Source: Candidatus Merdivicinus excrementipullorum | GTDB taxonomy: Bacteria > Bacillota > Clostridia > Oscillospirales > Ruminococcaceae | Length of the DNA stretch: 43,663 nt | Reading direction: 5' to 3' | Assembly (NCBI GenBank): GCA_018716725.1 | Contig: DVJP01000042.1 | Span: 1-43,663, forward strand | Shown here: piece by piece, positions 32,337 to 40,192 of the stretch | How positions within the stretch are numbered: the first letter of the stretch is position 1 | Layout of the letters: each line of letters begins with the position of its first letter | Notes under the pieces: model-generated | Seen by the model: only the letters and a program-made list of their open reading frames with translations | What the model was told of the DNA's origin: nothing | The model's database searches: none | Position numbers and translations under genes: made by a program

Positions 32337-32775
32337 GGTTGGATTTGGAGCTTAGGGTTTTGCGCAGGGTGACGGTGGTGCCCTTTCCCGGCTTGGAGTG
32401 GACGGTGACCTTGTCCATAAAGGACTGCATGACGGCAAAGCCAAGGCCCGCCCGTTCGCCGGTTTCGCAGGTGGTAAACAAAGGCTCCATGGCCTGCTTC
32501 ACATCGGGAATGCCGCAGCCGGCGTCCTTGATTTGTATGTAAACTTGTCCGCCCTCGTAGATCCGGGCGGTCATTTTGATTTTTCCTAAAGTTTCCCGGT
32601 AGGCGTGGACAATACAGTTGGTGACGGCCTCGCTGACGGCGGTTTTAATGTCGGCCAGCTCCTCCACCGTGGGGTCCAGCTGGGAAAAGAAAGCCGCGGC
32701 GGCGGAACGGGAAAAGCTCTCGTTGGCCGAACGGCTCAAAAATACCAGGGTCATTTCGTTTAAAGGTTTCTGCAT
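32317..32775 (-). CDS. spoIIAB: Anti-sigma F factor SpoIIAB
   Basis: 152-residue HATPase-fold serine kinase. It binds and inhibits SigF and phosphorylates SpoIIAA. Signatures are FFSQLDPTVEELADIKTAVSEAVTN (N-box helix), IQIKDAGCGIPD (G1 box) and GERAGLGFAVMQSFMD (G2 region). AAAGGAGGAA precedes the ATG. A 12-residue C-terminal tail overlaps the sigF start. Middle gene of the spoIIA operon. Confidence 0.97.
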   Translation of the reverse strand: MQKPLNEMTLVFLSRSANESFSRSAAAAFFSQLDPTVEELADIKTAVSEAVTNCIVHAYRETLGKIKMTARIYEGGQVYIQIKDAGCGIPDVKQAMEPLFTTCETGERAGLGFAVMQSFMDKVTVHSKPGKGTTVTLRKTLSSKSNHDPQPR

Positions 32776-32796
32776 AGGGGAAATTCCTCCTTTCGT

Positions 32797-33105
32797 TTAG
32801 CTGATGGGGATGGGCAGCAGGGAAAGCCCCGCCAGTTTGATGACTTTTTTTAACTGGGGGGAGGCATGCTCCACCCGGACGGAGCCGCCCATGGAGTCCA
32901 TGAGCTTATACCGGCCCATAATCAGGCCGATGCCGCTGGAATCCATAAAGCCCACCCCGCCGAAATCCAGGACCAATACCTTGGGCATGGCGCTTTCGGC
33001 CATGCGGTCGATGGCTTCCCGGATGGGGGCGGCGCTGTGGTGGTCCAAATCCCCGGAAATGCCGGCGATAAGGACGCCTTCCCGGTGGTCAAAGGTAACA
33101 GGCAT
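32797..33105 (-). CDS. spoIIAA: Anti-anti-sigma factor SpoIIAA
   Basis: 102-residue STAS-domain protein. Unphosphorylated it binds SpoIIAB and frees SigF. The phosphorylation site lies in FMDSSGIGLIMGRYKL (Ser56/Ser57). AAAAAGGAGGAAC precedes the ATG. First gene of the operon. In Bacillus this operon is driven by sigma-H and Spo0A; neither site is clear in the upstream 60 bp here. Confidence 0.97.
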   Translation of the reverse strand: MPVTFDHREGVLIAGISGDLDHHSAAPIREAIDRMAESAMPKVLVLDFGGVGFMDSSGIGLIMGRYKLMDSMGGSVRVEHASPQLKKVIKLAGLSLLPIPIS

Positions 33106-33226
33106 AATGTTCCTCCTTTTTTCTATTCCTTTTGCTCAAGAATAGCTGATTTTTTATGAAAAATCGGTCGGAATATGAGAAAGCCCTTAATTTTTTTGAA
33201 ATCTTCCGTTTTATTTCACTTTTTTC

Positions 33227-33255
33227 TTGATACGGAAGGCGATTTTTGGTATAAT
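33227..33255 (+). promoter_or_regulatory. Strong promoter of the surface-polysaccharide operon
   Basis: -35 TTGATA (33227-33232), a 17-bp spacer and consensus -10 TATAAT (33250-33255) preceded by TGG, an extended -10. It is among the closest matches to consensus in the window. Confidence 0.85.
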
Positions 33256-33269
33256 AGAAAAAAGTATGC

Positions 33270-33295
33270 CCGCCGGGAACCCGGCGGCGTTTTTT
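33270..33295 (+). terminator. Leader terminator (attenuator) of the polysaccharide operon
   Basis: GC-only stem 33270-33277 with 33280-33287 (top pairs open to make a loop), then CG and six T's. It starts about 8 nt after the predicted transcription start and lies before the first gene, so most transcripts would stop unless antitermination acts. Confidence 0.75.
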
Positions 33296-33333
33296 CCACC
33301 TTCCTCAACAACTTATGGAAAGGCCTGACGAAA

Positions 33334-34386
33334 TTGCAAACGAAAGTATCCATTGTGATGCCGGTCTATAACGGCGGCAGCCTGATGCAGCAGATGCTGG
33401 ACAGCCTTTGCCGCCAGACCTTTGAAGATTTTGAACTGATTGTGGTGGACGACGGCTCTACCGACGACACTGCCTTAAACCTGGCCCGGTACGCGGAAAA
33501 GGAACCCCGGCTGCGGCCCTTTACCGTCCCCAACGGCGGCCCGGCCAGAGCCAGAAACTTCGGCATCGGCAAGGCGGAAGGGGAATACCTTTACCTCTGC
33601 GACGCCGACGACCTGCCGGAACCAGCCCTTTTGGAAAGCCTTGTGCGGGAAATGGACAAGGGCGCGGAGCTTGCGGCCTGCGGCTTTGTGGAAGAACGGG
33701 AAACGGAGGGAAAGGTCACGGCCAGCAGCGTCTTTACGGCCCCGGCTGTTTCCTGCAAAAACCACGGGGAATTTTTAAAGGCCCTGCCGGCCCTCATGGA
33801 AAAACAGCTGATGCATGTCAACTGGAACAAAATGTACCGGATGGACATTATCCGCCGGGAAAATATCGCCTTTATCGAGAAGTATGCCAGCTGTGAGGAC
33901 CGGCTCTTCAACCTGGCATATTTTCCTTTTGTGGAAAAATTCACCTTTCTGCCGGACGCCCTGTTCCATTACTATCTGCGGGGCTCCAGCCTCACCAGCA
34001 AATTCCTGCCCAGCAAGTATGAGTCCTTAGAGTGCTTTGACCGGACTTTGAACGGGCTTTACGAAAACAGCGGCGCACTCACCGATGAAGTCCGGGCCGT
34101 CAACGCGCGGATTTTTGTCAAAGGGGCGGTGGCCTGCCTTATCAGTCTGCGCCAGCCCACCTGCAAGCTCACCGGCACGGAAAAGAAAGCTTTTATCCGG
34201 GAAATGCTCCAAAGCCGGAGCCTGGAAAACGCCTTAAGCCATCTTTCCGGCGGCGTCCAGTTCAAGGTTATCGGGCTGCTGCTGAAAACCGGTTCCGTGA
34301 GCCTTGCCCGCCTCTTGGGCTGGGCGGCGGATTTCGCCGGGCGGCGGCTTCCGGGGCTTCTGCACAAGCTCAAGCACCGCAGTTAG
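33334..34386 (+). CDS. Glycosyltransferase family 2
   Basis: 350-residue GT-A fold glycosyltransferase. The N-terminal nucleotide-sugar domain reads VSIVMPVYNGG, LIVVDDGSTDDT and NGGPARARNFGIGKAEGEYL, with the metal-binding DAD at residues 90-92 (LYLCDADDLPEP). A TTG start at 33334 is proposed: GGAAAGG is about 10 bases upstream, the frame has no ATG or GTG between the promoter and 33334, and starting at GTG 33355 or ATG 33358 would cut the first beta strand. It is the first gene behind the attenuated leader and adds a sugar to the surface polymer. Confidence 0.88.
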   Translation: MQTKVSIVMPVYNGGSLMQQMLDSLCRQTFEDFELIVVDDGSTDDTALNLARYAEKEPRLRPFTVPNGGPARARNFGIGKAEGEYLYLCDADDLPEPALLESLVREMDKGAELAACGFVEERETEGKVTASSVFTAPAVSCKNHGEFLKALPALMEKQLMHVNWNKMYRMDIIRRENIAFIEKYASCEDRLFNLAYFPFVEKFTFLPDALFHYYLRGSSLTSKFLPSKYESLECFDRTLNGLYENSGALTDEVRAVNARIFVKGAVACLISLRQPTCKLTGTEKKAFIREMLQSRSLENALSHLSGGVQFKVIGLLLKTGSVSLARLLGWAADFAGRRLPGLLHKLKHRS

Positions 34387-34401
34387 GAGGAGGAAGCTGG
34401 C

Positions 34402-35574
34402 ATGAAAGCGAAGGATCTGGTCAAAGGCTGCCGCCAACTGGCGGGAAAGCTGCTGACTGTTTTGAATAAAATCCTTCCCAAACGGAAGGACACCATCCTC
34501 TTTGTGGGAAACGACGGCTTAACCGACAACAACCGGGCTTTCTACACCTATCTGACGGAAAACGGGTACGGGAAAAAGTACCGCATCCAGTGCGCCGTGA
34601 AAAACCACGAGTCCTACGGCTACCTGCAAAAGGACGGGGTAAAGTTCCTCTCCCTGAAAGCCGGGGTGTTCGCCTATTTCCGGGCGGGCACGGTGTTTTA
34701 CTGCAACGGCGCCTACCCCATCAAGCCCTCCAAAAGCCAGACGGTGGTAAACCTCTGGCACGGGACGCCCCTGAAAAAAATCTGCAAGCTGGCCCCAAAT
34801 GTGGCCCATTACGATTACGATTACTTTACCTATGTGCTGGCGGCTTCCCCCATGTTCGTGCCCATTATGGCAAAGTGCTTCGGGGTGCCGGAAAGGAAGG
34901 TCCTCTGCTGCGGCCACGCCCGGAACGACATTTTGTTCCAAAAATCGGAGGACGCTTTAAAAAAGCTGGGCCTTGCCGGGGATTACGACAAACTGCTTTT
35001 GTGGATGCCCACCTTCCGCAACTCTTTTAACGACTATATCCACGACGGCGGCTGCGCCACCCAGACGGGCCTGCCGGTTTTTGAAACCAAGGCCCAGATG
35101 GAGGAGTTTGACCGGTGGCTCCGGGAACACCGGATGCTTCTGGCGGTAAAGCTCCACCCCATGCAGAAATTAAGCGACATCCCGGAATTTTCCTACCAAA
35201 ATATCCGGCTTTTGACCAACAAGGACATTGAGACCCGGAAAATGCAGCTTTATGAGCTGGTGGCCCATGCCGACGCTTTGGTGACGGATTATTCCTCCAT
35301 TTACTTTGACTATCTGCTGTTAAACCGGCCCATCGGCTTTACCTGCGACGACATGGAGGCCTACGGCGGCAACCGGGGCTTCGTGGTGGACAATCCCCTG
35401 GAGCTGATGCCCGGCATGAAGATTCAAAATTATCCGGAATTTGTGGCCTTTGCGGAAAAGGTTTTTGCCGGGGACGACGGCTTCCGGGAGGAACGGGAGC
35501 GGGTAAATAACTTGGTCAACGCCGATCAGGACGGCCGCAGCTGCGCCCATCTGGTTTCCCTGCTGGGGCTGTGA
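34402..35574 (+). CDS. CDP-glycerol glycerophosphotransferase-family protein (TagB/TagF-like)
   Basis: 390-residue enzyme of PF04464. Family members transfer glycerol phosphate from CDP-glycerol onto a lipid-linked chain at the cytoplasmic membrane face. Signatures are VVNLWHGTPLKKICKL, CGHARNDILF, LLWMPTFRNSF, VKLHPMQ and VTDYSSIYFDYLLL. The TagB-sized length (about 390) suggests a primer or single-addition enzyme more than the longer TagF polymerase. AGGAGGAAG precedes the ATG, 15 bp after the GT2 gene. The tagD-like gene downstream would supply its CDP-glycerol. Confidence 0.92.
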   Translation: MKAKDLVKGCRQLAGKLLTVLNKILPKRKDTILFVGNDGLTDNNRAFYTYLTENGYGKKYRIQCAVKNHESYGYLQKDGVKFLSLKAGVFAYFRAGTVFYCNGAYPIKPSKSQTVVNLWHGTPLKKICKLAPNVAHYDYDYFTYVLAASPMFVPIMAKCFGVPERKVLCCGHARNDILFQKSEDALKKLGLAGDYDKLLLWMPTFRNSFNDYIHDGGCATQTGLPVFETKAQMEEFDRWLREHRMLLAVKLHPMQKLSDIPEFSYQNIRLLTNKDIETRKMQLYELVAHADALVTDYSSIYFDYLLLNRPIGFTCDDMEAYGGNRGFVVDNPLELMPGMKIQNYPEFVAFAEKVFAGDDGFREERERVNNLVNADQDGRSCAHLVSLLGL

Positions 35575-35598
35575 ATGTAGAAAACGAATATGAAAATA

Positions 35599-35840
35599 AC
35601 GGCTTGCCGTGCAAAACAATTCACTGGATTGTTTTGCAGAGATACCTGGGAGATTCAGTCGGACGGCTTTCAGCCGTTTGAAAAAGTCCAGGTGTGACTT
35701 TTTCAAACTTTTTTTCGCGCTTTTTTCTTGTAGATTCCGTTCACTGCGGTGAACGGCCAAGGGCTCTGCCTGCCGTGAACTTTGTTCACGGCGTGGAACT
35801 CCCGCCAACTTTTGAAAAAGTTGGATCAAAACTTTCGATT
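35599..35840 (-). repeat. Multi-hairpin structured repeat element, copy B
   Basis: Read on the minus strand: H1 35824-35805, H2 35792-35772 (loop AAA), H3 35756-35737 (loop CGCA), a backbone segment ending in GAAAAAAAGTTTGAAAAAG, H4 35708-35676 (12-bp perfect stem), H5 35677-35663, H6 35637-35611 (loop CCAGTGA), and a last small stem 35610-35599. Same order as copy A with changed but paired stems. It lies antisense within the operon. Confidence 0.85.
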
Positions 35841-35869
35841 GCTCAGGGTCTCCCCTTTATCCATCTCCA

Positions 35870-35948
35870 TCAATAGAAGGCAGCAGCCCCGAGCCGTTGT
35901 CGTATATCACAACGGCTTATGCAGTTGGTGCGATGCTGTGCGGCCGCG
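35870..35948 (+). repeat. 79-bp direct repeat, unit 1
   Basis: Starts TCAATAGAAGGCAGCAGCCC and ends GCTGTGCGGCCGCG. It contains a 9-bp hairpin AGCCGTTGT/ACAACGGCT. About 90 percent identical to unit 2. Confidence 0.85.
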
Positions 35949-36007
35949 CCGCGTCACCAAGCAAGCTTGCTGACTATGCCAGCGGCGGCTCGCCTTTATT
36001 CATCCTA

Positions 36008-36086
36008 TCAATAGAAGGCAACAGCCCCGAGCCGTTGTCGTGTATCACAACGGCTTATGCAGTTGGATAAAGGCTGTGCGGCCGCG
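36008..36086 (+). repeat. 79-bp direct repeat, unit 2
   Basis: Second unit, starting 138 bp after the first. The AGCCGTTGT/ACAACGGCT hairpin is kept and differences cluster in the hairpin loop and the spacer near the right end. It ends 46 bp before tagD. Confidence 0.85.
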
Positions 36087-36131
36087 TCGAATCAACGGCC
36101 CGGTTACCGGGCCCGCGAAAGGAAGGATTTT

Positions 36132-36536
36132 ATGCGGAAAGTAATCACATACGGGACCTTTGACCTTTTGCATTACGGGCATATCAACCTGTTAAAACGG
36201 GCAAAAGAACAAGGGGACTATTTAATCGTGGCCCTGTCCACCGATGAATTCAACCGGGGCAAGGGCAAGGAGTGCTATTTCTCCTACGAGGACCGGAAAA
36301 AACTGCTGGAAGCCATCCGGTATGTGGACCTGGTCATCCCGGAAACCTGCTGGGAGCAGAAAATTTCCGATGTGCAGGAATTTAAAGTGGACGTCTTTGT
36401 CATGGGGGACGACTGGCAGGGGAAATTCGATTTCTTAAAAGACTACTGCGAGGTGCTCTACCTCCCCCGGACGCCGGAAATCTCCACCACCAAAATCAAG
36501 CAGGATCTGGAACTCAAGGAGAAACACCATGGCTAA
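36132..36536 (+). CDS. tagD: Glycerol-3-phosphate cytidylyltransferase
   Basis: 134-residue enzyme making CDP-glycerol from CTP and glycerol 3-phosphate. The nucleotidyltransferase motif HYGH is at residues 14-17 (TFDLLHYGHINLL), with MGDDWQGKFDFL and the signature RTPEISTTKI (113-122; family consensus RTEGISTT). GAAAGGAAGG precedes the ATG. The stop overlaps the next start by 8 bases (ATGGCTAA). It feeds the TagB/TagF-like transferase upstream. Alternative cytidylyl acceptors such as ribitol phosphate use larger enzymes, so glycerol is favoured. Confidence 0.94.
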   Translation: MRKVITYGTFDLLHYGHINLLKRAKEQGDYLIVALSTDEFNRGKGKECYFSYEDRKKLLEAIRYVDLVIPETCWEQKISDVQEFKVDVFVMGDDWQGKFDFLKDYCEVLYLPRTPEISTTKIKQDLELKEKHHG

Positions 36537-37641
36537 GCGGAAAATCCTCACCGGGGTCATCGGCACGGAAAAGGGCGGCCTGTCTCTTTTCGCCGTGAAC
36601 ATCTTAAAGCTCCTGGACCCGGAACAGTATGAAGTCACCTTCCTTTCCCGGGCGGAGCACCCTTACTTTGAGGACGTCATCCGCCGGTACGGCGGGAAAA
36701 TCGCCCCCATCGCCTCCCGGAACCGGCATCCATTAAAGCACCGGGCGGATTTGAACCGAATCATGCGGGAAGGGAATTTTGACGTCTGCCATATCCACCT
36801 GGCCTCGGCCAGCAACATCGAGCCCCTGATTGCCGCCAAAAAGGCGGGCATCCCCTTAGTCATCGCCCACTCCCACTGCTCCGGCTTAAATGCCGGGAAG
36901 CTGGGGCAGATGCTCCACCGGATGAACGTCCCCAAAATTAAACAATATTCCGATCTGCGGCTGGCCTGTTCAGGGCTTGCCGGGGAGTTCCTGTACGGCG
37001 GGGCGGATTTCCAGGTGGTGAACAACGCCATCGACCTTGGCCGCTTTGCCTATTCCCCGGAAAAGCGGGAACAGATGCGGAAAAAGCTGGGAATAGAAGG
37101 CAAATTTGTCTTAGGACATGTGGGGCGGATCTCCGCCGAGAAAAACCCATATTTTCTGCTGGAAACCTTCGCCCAAATCAAACAGAAAGAGCCGGAAAGC
37201 GTTCTTCTTTATGTGGGGGACGGCCCCTTAAAACAGGAAATAGAAGAATACGCGGCAAAACTGGGCGTCCGGGAAAGCGTCATTTTCACCGGCCAGGCGC
37301 CCAATCCGGAGGATTACCTCTGCGCCATGGACAGCTTTCTGCTGCCCTCCGTTTACGAGGGGCTGGGATTCGTGCTCATTGAAGCGGTCTGTTCGGGGCT
37401 TACCTGCTTTGCCTCAGACGTAATCCCCAATGAGGCACGGGTCTGCGGCCGGGTGGAGGTGTTCCCCCTGGAAGGCAGCAAAGAAAAGCTGGCCGCCCGG
37501 ATTTTGGAACGGCGGGAGGACCCTTCCCGGCGGAAAAGCTGGGACAGCGACCTGGCCCGGCTGGGTTACGGCGCGGATTCCTTGAAAAAACGGTTGGAAG
37601 CAATCTATTCCGGCCGGGATACTGGAAAACAGGAGGACTGA
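36529..37641 (+). CDS. Glycosyltransferase family 1 (family 4 CAZy type)
   Basis: 370-residue GT-B retaining glycosyltransferase. The N-terminal acceptor domain (TGVIGTEKGGLSLFAVNIL, HIHLASASNIEPLIAAKKAG, VIAHSHCSGLN) and C-terminal donor domain (LGHVGRISAEKNPYFLLETF, VLLYVGDGPLK, SVYEGLGFVLIEAVCSGL, the E(X7)E region) are complete. It overlaps tagD by 8 bases, indicating translational coupling. Similar proteins (EpsF-like) add a hexose during capsule or exopolysaccharide repeat-unit assembly. Confidence 0.93.
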   Translation: MAKRKILTGVIGTEKGGLSLFAVNILKLLDPEQYEVTFLSRAEHPYFEDVIRRYGGKIAPIASRNRHPLKHRADLNRIMREGNFDVCHIHLASASNIEPLIAAKKAGIPLVIAHSHCSGLNAGKLGQMLHRMNVPKIKQYSDLRLACSGLAGEFLYGGADFQVVNNAIDLGRFAYSPEKREQMRKKLGIEGKFVLGHVGRISAEKNPYFLLETFAQIKQKEPESVLLYVGDGPLKQEIEEYAAKLGVRESVIFTGQAPNPEDYLCAMDSFLLPSVYEGLGFVLIEAVCSGLTCFASDVIPNEARVCGRVEVFPLEGSKEKLAARILERREDPSRRKSWDSDLARLGYGADSLKKRLEAIYSGRDTGKQED

Positions 37642-37643
37642 GA

Positions 37644-39350
37644 ATGGAAAAAACAAACGGCAAACTGCGGCAGGCCCTGGAAATCTTATTTTCCCACCAG
37701 GCTTACCGGATTGTACTGCTCATTATGGTAACGCTGCGCAGCAGCCATCTGCTGTCGATTTATGTAGGGCCGCTGGTGAAATTCACTCTGGCATGGTCCG
37801 CGGCGATTCTGCTGAAAGACCTGTTCACCCAGAGGCTGCTTTTCACAAACCGCTGGCGGGGGCTTCTCTATATATTCCTGATTCTGTACGGGATTACCTC
37901 CCTTTACCATTACCGGGAAAATTTGGCCCGAAATATCGCCATGCTTGGCTATATGACCACAAACCTGATGCTTTTCTACGCTTACGACCTGTCTAAGCCC
38001 AGGGAATCGGTGAAGCGGGAGATCTGGAACTTGAGCCACACCTTTATGATCCTGACCTTCTGCGGCAACCTGCTGACTATGGCCGCCTTTGTGCTCAACG
38101 TCCATTTCCCCTTTACTTATGGCAGCGTAGAGGAAACCAGCTGGCTGGGCTTCTACAGCGGCCGCATGTGGGGATTCTTTTCCAACCCCAATACCGGCGG
38201 CGATATCGCCATCATTAACCTGATGCTCATGACCGTTTGCTTAGTGATGATGGGCAAGGCCATGCCCAAGGGCTGGAAGCGGTTTTATGTGGTCAACCTG
38301 GTGGTCCAGTCCATTGTCTTTTTCCTGTCCAATTCCCGCACCGCCTGGATGTGCATAATTTTCTTTATCCTGGCGCTGCCCTTCCTGGCGCTTTTGTTCC
38401 AGCTGCCGGAGAAAGTGAAGGATCAGCCGGTGAAAAAAGTGCTGAAACGGACCGCCGCTTTGGCGCTGGTAGCCGCTTTTGCCTTTACAGGGGTCGACGG
38501 GTTTGCCAAAAGCGTCCTGCCGAAGCTGATTGTCCCCACCACTTATTTTACCGAACGGCTGCTGGAATTGTCCGGTGTGGATACGGAAGACGCGGAAAAA
38601 ACCGCGGAAATGGTGGGGGTTCCCACGGATCTGGAGCGGGACGACTACGGCTCCTTCTTAGGCGGACGCTATTACCTGTGGAAAGCCGGCGTGGGCATTA
38701 CGGTAAACCACCCGCTGCTGGGGGTTTCTGCGGAAAATATCGAAGCCTATGCAAACGAGTATGCCGCCTGGCCTCAGACCTATGAGCAGGCGGAGCAGGC
38801 GTACCTGGCCAAACAGGAGGCCGCCAAGGAAGAACAGCTCCGGGAACTCTATAAATCTATGAAAAAGGCCCAGTGGGCAGATAATATGGGCGAAGCCGAA
38901 GAACTGGCGGAAACCATGGAGCAGCTGGAACAGACTGCAATCCCGCCCTATGAGCCGTATCTGCCCGGCATTACCGGAGGGCTTCACAATATGATTTTCC
39001 AGGTGGCCGCCTCTTCCGGACTCCCGGCATTGCTGGTCATCGGCATCATGGCCGTGGGATTCCTGATTTTGCTGGTGAAGTATTACATTTACGCCTTCCG
39101 GCAGAAAAAGGTCCTGCCCCTGATTGTGGCCATGACCGCCTTTATCCTGGTTTTCCTGGTCCGCAGCATGAGCGAAACCGGGTTAATCTACGGTATCTCT
39201 TACAGCTCCATCCTTTTCTGGAGTTTTGTCAGCTACACTATGTACTTTATTGAAAAGGAAACTGCCGGCGAGCCTTCCTTTGAAAAAGGCCGGAATCCTC
39301 TTCTGGCCCGGCTTTCCCGGAAGGTTTTCAGCGGCAAGAAAGGCCGGTGA
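37644..39350 (+). CDS. O-antigen ligase/polymerase-like membrane protein (Wzy-type)
   Basis: 568-residue polytopic protein with about ten to twelve helices. The Wzy_C/O-antigen ligase signature includes FSNPNTGGDIAIINLMLM, VVFFLSNSRTAWMCI-like NSRTAWM, and GGRYYLWKAGVGITVNHPLLGVS before a large outer-face loop. That loop (about residues 355-430) is acidic and rich in Glu/Ala and coiled-coil-like, which is unusual. It would polymerise lipid-linked repeat units outside the membrane, after flipping by the Wzx at 40185. The gene starts 2 bp after the preceding stop. Confidence 0.88.
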   Translation: MEKTNGKLRQALEILFSHQAYRIVLLIMVTLRSSHLLSIYVGPLVKFTLAWSAAILLKDLFTQRLLFTNRWRGLLYIFLILYGITSLYHYRENLARNIAMLGYMTTNLMLFYAYDLSKPRESVKREIWNLSHTFMILTFCGNLLTMAAFVLNVHFPFTYGSVEETSWLGFYSGRMWGFFSNPNTGGDIAIINLMLMTVCLVMMGKAMPKGWKRFYVVNLVVQSIVFFLSNSRTAWMCIIFFILALPFLALLFQLPEKVKDQPVKKVLKRTAALALVAAFAFTGVDGFAKSVLPKLIVPTTYFTERLLELSGVDTEDAEKTAEMVGVPTDLERDDYGSFLGGRYYLWKAGVGITVNHPLLGVSAENIEAYANEYAAWPQTYEQAEQAYLAKQEAAKEEQLRELYKSMKKAQWADNMGEAEELAETMEQLEQTAIPPYEPYLPGITGGLHNMIFQVAASSGLPALLVIGIMAVGFLILLVKYYIYAFRQKKVLPLIVAMTAFILVFLVRSMSETGLIYGISYSSILFWSFVSYTMYFIEKETAGEPSFEKGRNPLLARLSRKVFSGKKGR

Positions 39351-40192
39351 CCCGGATGGCGGAGGATTTGACCCGGGCTTTGCAGGCCCAGGGGCTGGAC
39401 ATTTTACTGCAAATTGACAAGATCTGCCAAAAATACAGCATCCCCTATTACCTGTTTTACGGGACGGAGCTGGGGGCTGTCCGCCACGGCGGGTACATTC
39501 CCTGGGACGACGATGTGGACATTGTGCTGTACCGGAAGGATTTTGAGGCCTTCAAGGAAGCCTGGCAGAAGGAAAAGCCCGCCGGGTACTTTTACCAGGA
39601 TACGGAAACAGACCCGGGCTACCGCTTGAAAATTACCAAAATCCGCAAGGACGGCACCGCTTTGGTGGAGCCGAAGTTTAAGGACGTCCAGATGCACCAC
39701 GGCATCTGGGTGGACCTGTTCCCGTTGGACGACTATGTGAAAAACGGGTTCCTCCGCAGGATTGGGGAGCTTGTGGCTATGTTCGACTACAACGCCGTCC
39801 GGGACTACCTTCCCGGCGGCGTCCGGAACCTGCTGTACGGGATTACCAACCGCATTTTCCGCAGCGGGAAAATTTACCGCTGGTGGTTCCGGAAGGTGTT
39901 CCCGAAACTGAAAAAGGACGATTCCATGTGCAGCGACATCAATTCCTTTACCTTCAGCCACCGCTACGACTTTAAGCGGGAGTGGCTGGGCAAGGGGAAA
40001 CGGGTGCCCTTTGAGGGGGAAATGCTGCCGGTTTCCGAGCAGAGCGACGCCACTTTAAAGGTCTGCTACGGGGATTATATGACCCTTCCGCCCAAAGAAA
40101 AGCAGGTTTCCAATCATCATCCCTACTATTTCTCGCCGGACCGGGAATACCATCCGGGGATGGATCTTTCAAAGGGGGAGAACCATGGCTAA
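39347..40192 (+). CDS. LicD-family phosphotransferase
   Basis: 281-residue LicD-type protein that transfers a phospho-group (phosphocholine, or glycerol or ribitol phosphate in relatives) onto a glycan. The nucleotidyltransferase-like core reads YGTELGAVRHGGYIPWDDDVDIVLYR, with DLFPLDDYV and the C-terminal LKVCYGDYMTLPP typical of the family. GTG 39347 overlaps the previous stop (GTGA) and has AAAGG upstream; ATG 39356 is an alternative. No licA or licC gene for choline activation is in the window, while CDP-glycerol is made here, so glycerol phosphate is a plausible donor group (inference). Confidence 0.92.
   Translation: MTRMAEDLTRALQAQGLDILLQIDKICQKYSIPYYLFYGTELGAVRHGGYIPWDDDVDIVLYRKDFEAFKEAWQKEKPAGYFYQDTETDPGYRLKITKIRKDGTALVEPKFKDVQMHHGIWVDLFPLDDYVKNGFLRRIGELVAMFDYNAVRDYLPGGVRNLLYGITNRIFRSGKIYRWWFRKVFPKLKKDDSMCSDINSFTFSHRYDFKREWLGKGKRVPFEGEMLPVSEQSDATLKVCYGDYMTLPPKEKQVSNHHPYYFSPDREYHPGMDLSKGENHG

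Larger units (their letters stand above)
35575..36131. other. Non-coding interval inside the polysaccharide operon
   Basis: 557 bp holding repeat copy B, two 79-bp direct repeats and a GGCCCGG/CCGGGCC hairpin (36097-36113) ahead of tagD. The plus-strand reading of H4-H1 gives hairpins with T-rich flanks, so polarity on the downstream genes is possible. No second promoter was recognised. Confidence 0.7.

Noticed and set aside
33106-33226. Sigma-H promoter or Spo0A box for the spoIIA operon
   Set aside because: No stretch matched either consensus well enough; the operon promoter remains unassigned.
35694-35973. Short plus-strand open frames inside the repeat region
   Set aside because: They cross hairpin repeats, have no ribosome site and no conserved protein pattern.
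35870-36086. Possible CRISPR array
   Set aside because: Only two 79-bp units with one spacer-like interval and no cas genes; repeats are too long and imperfect.
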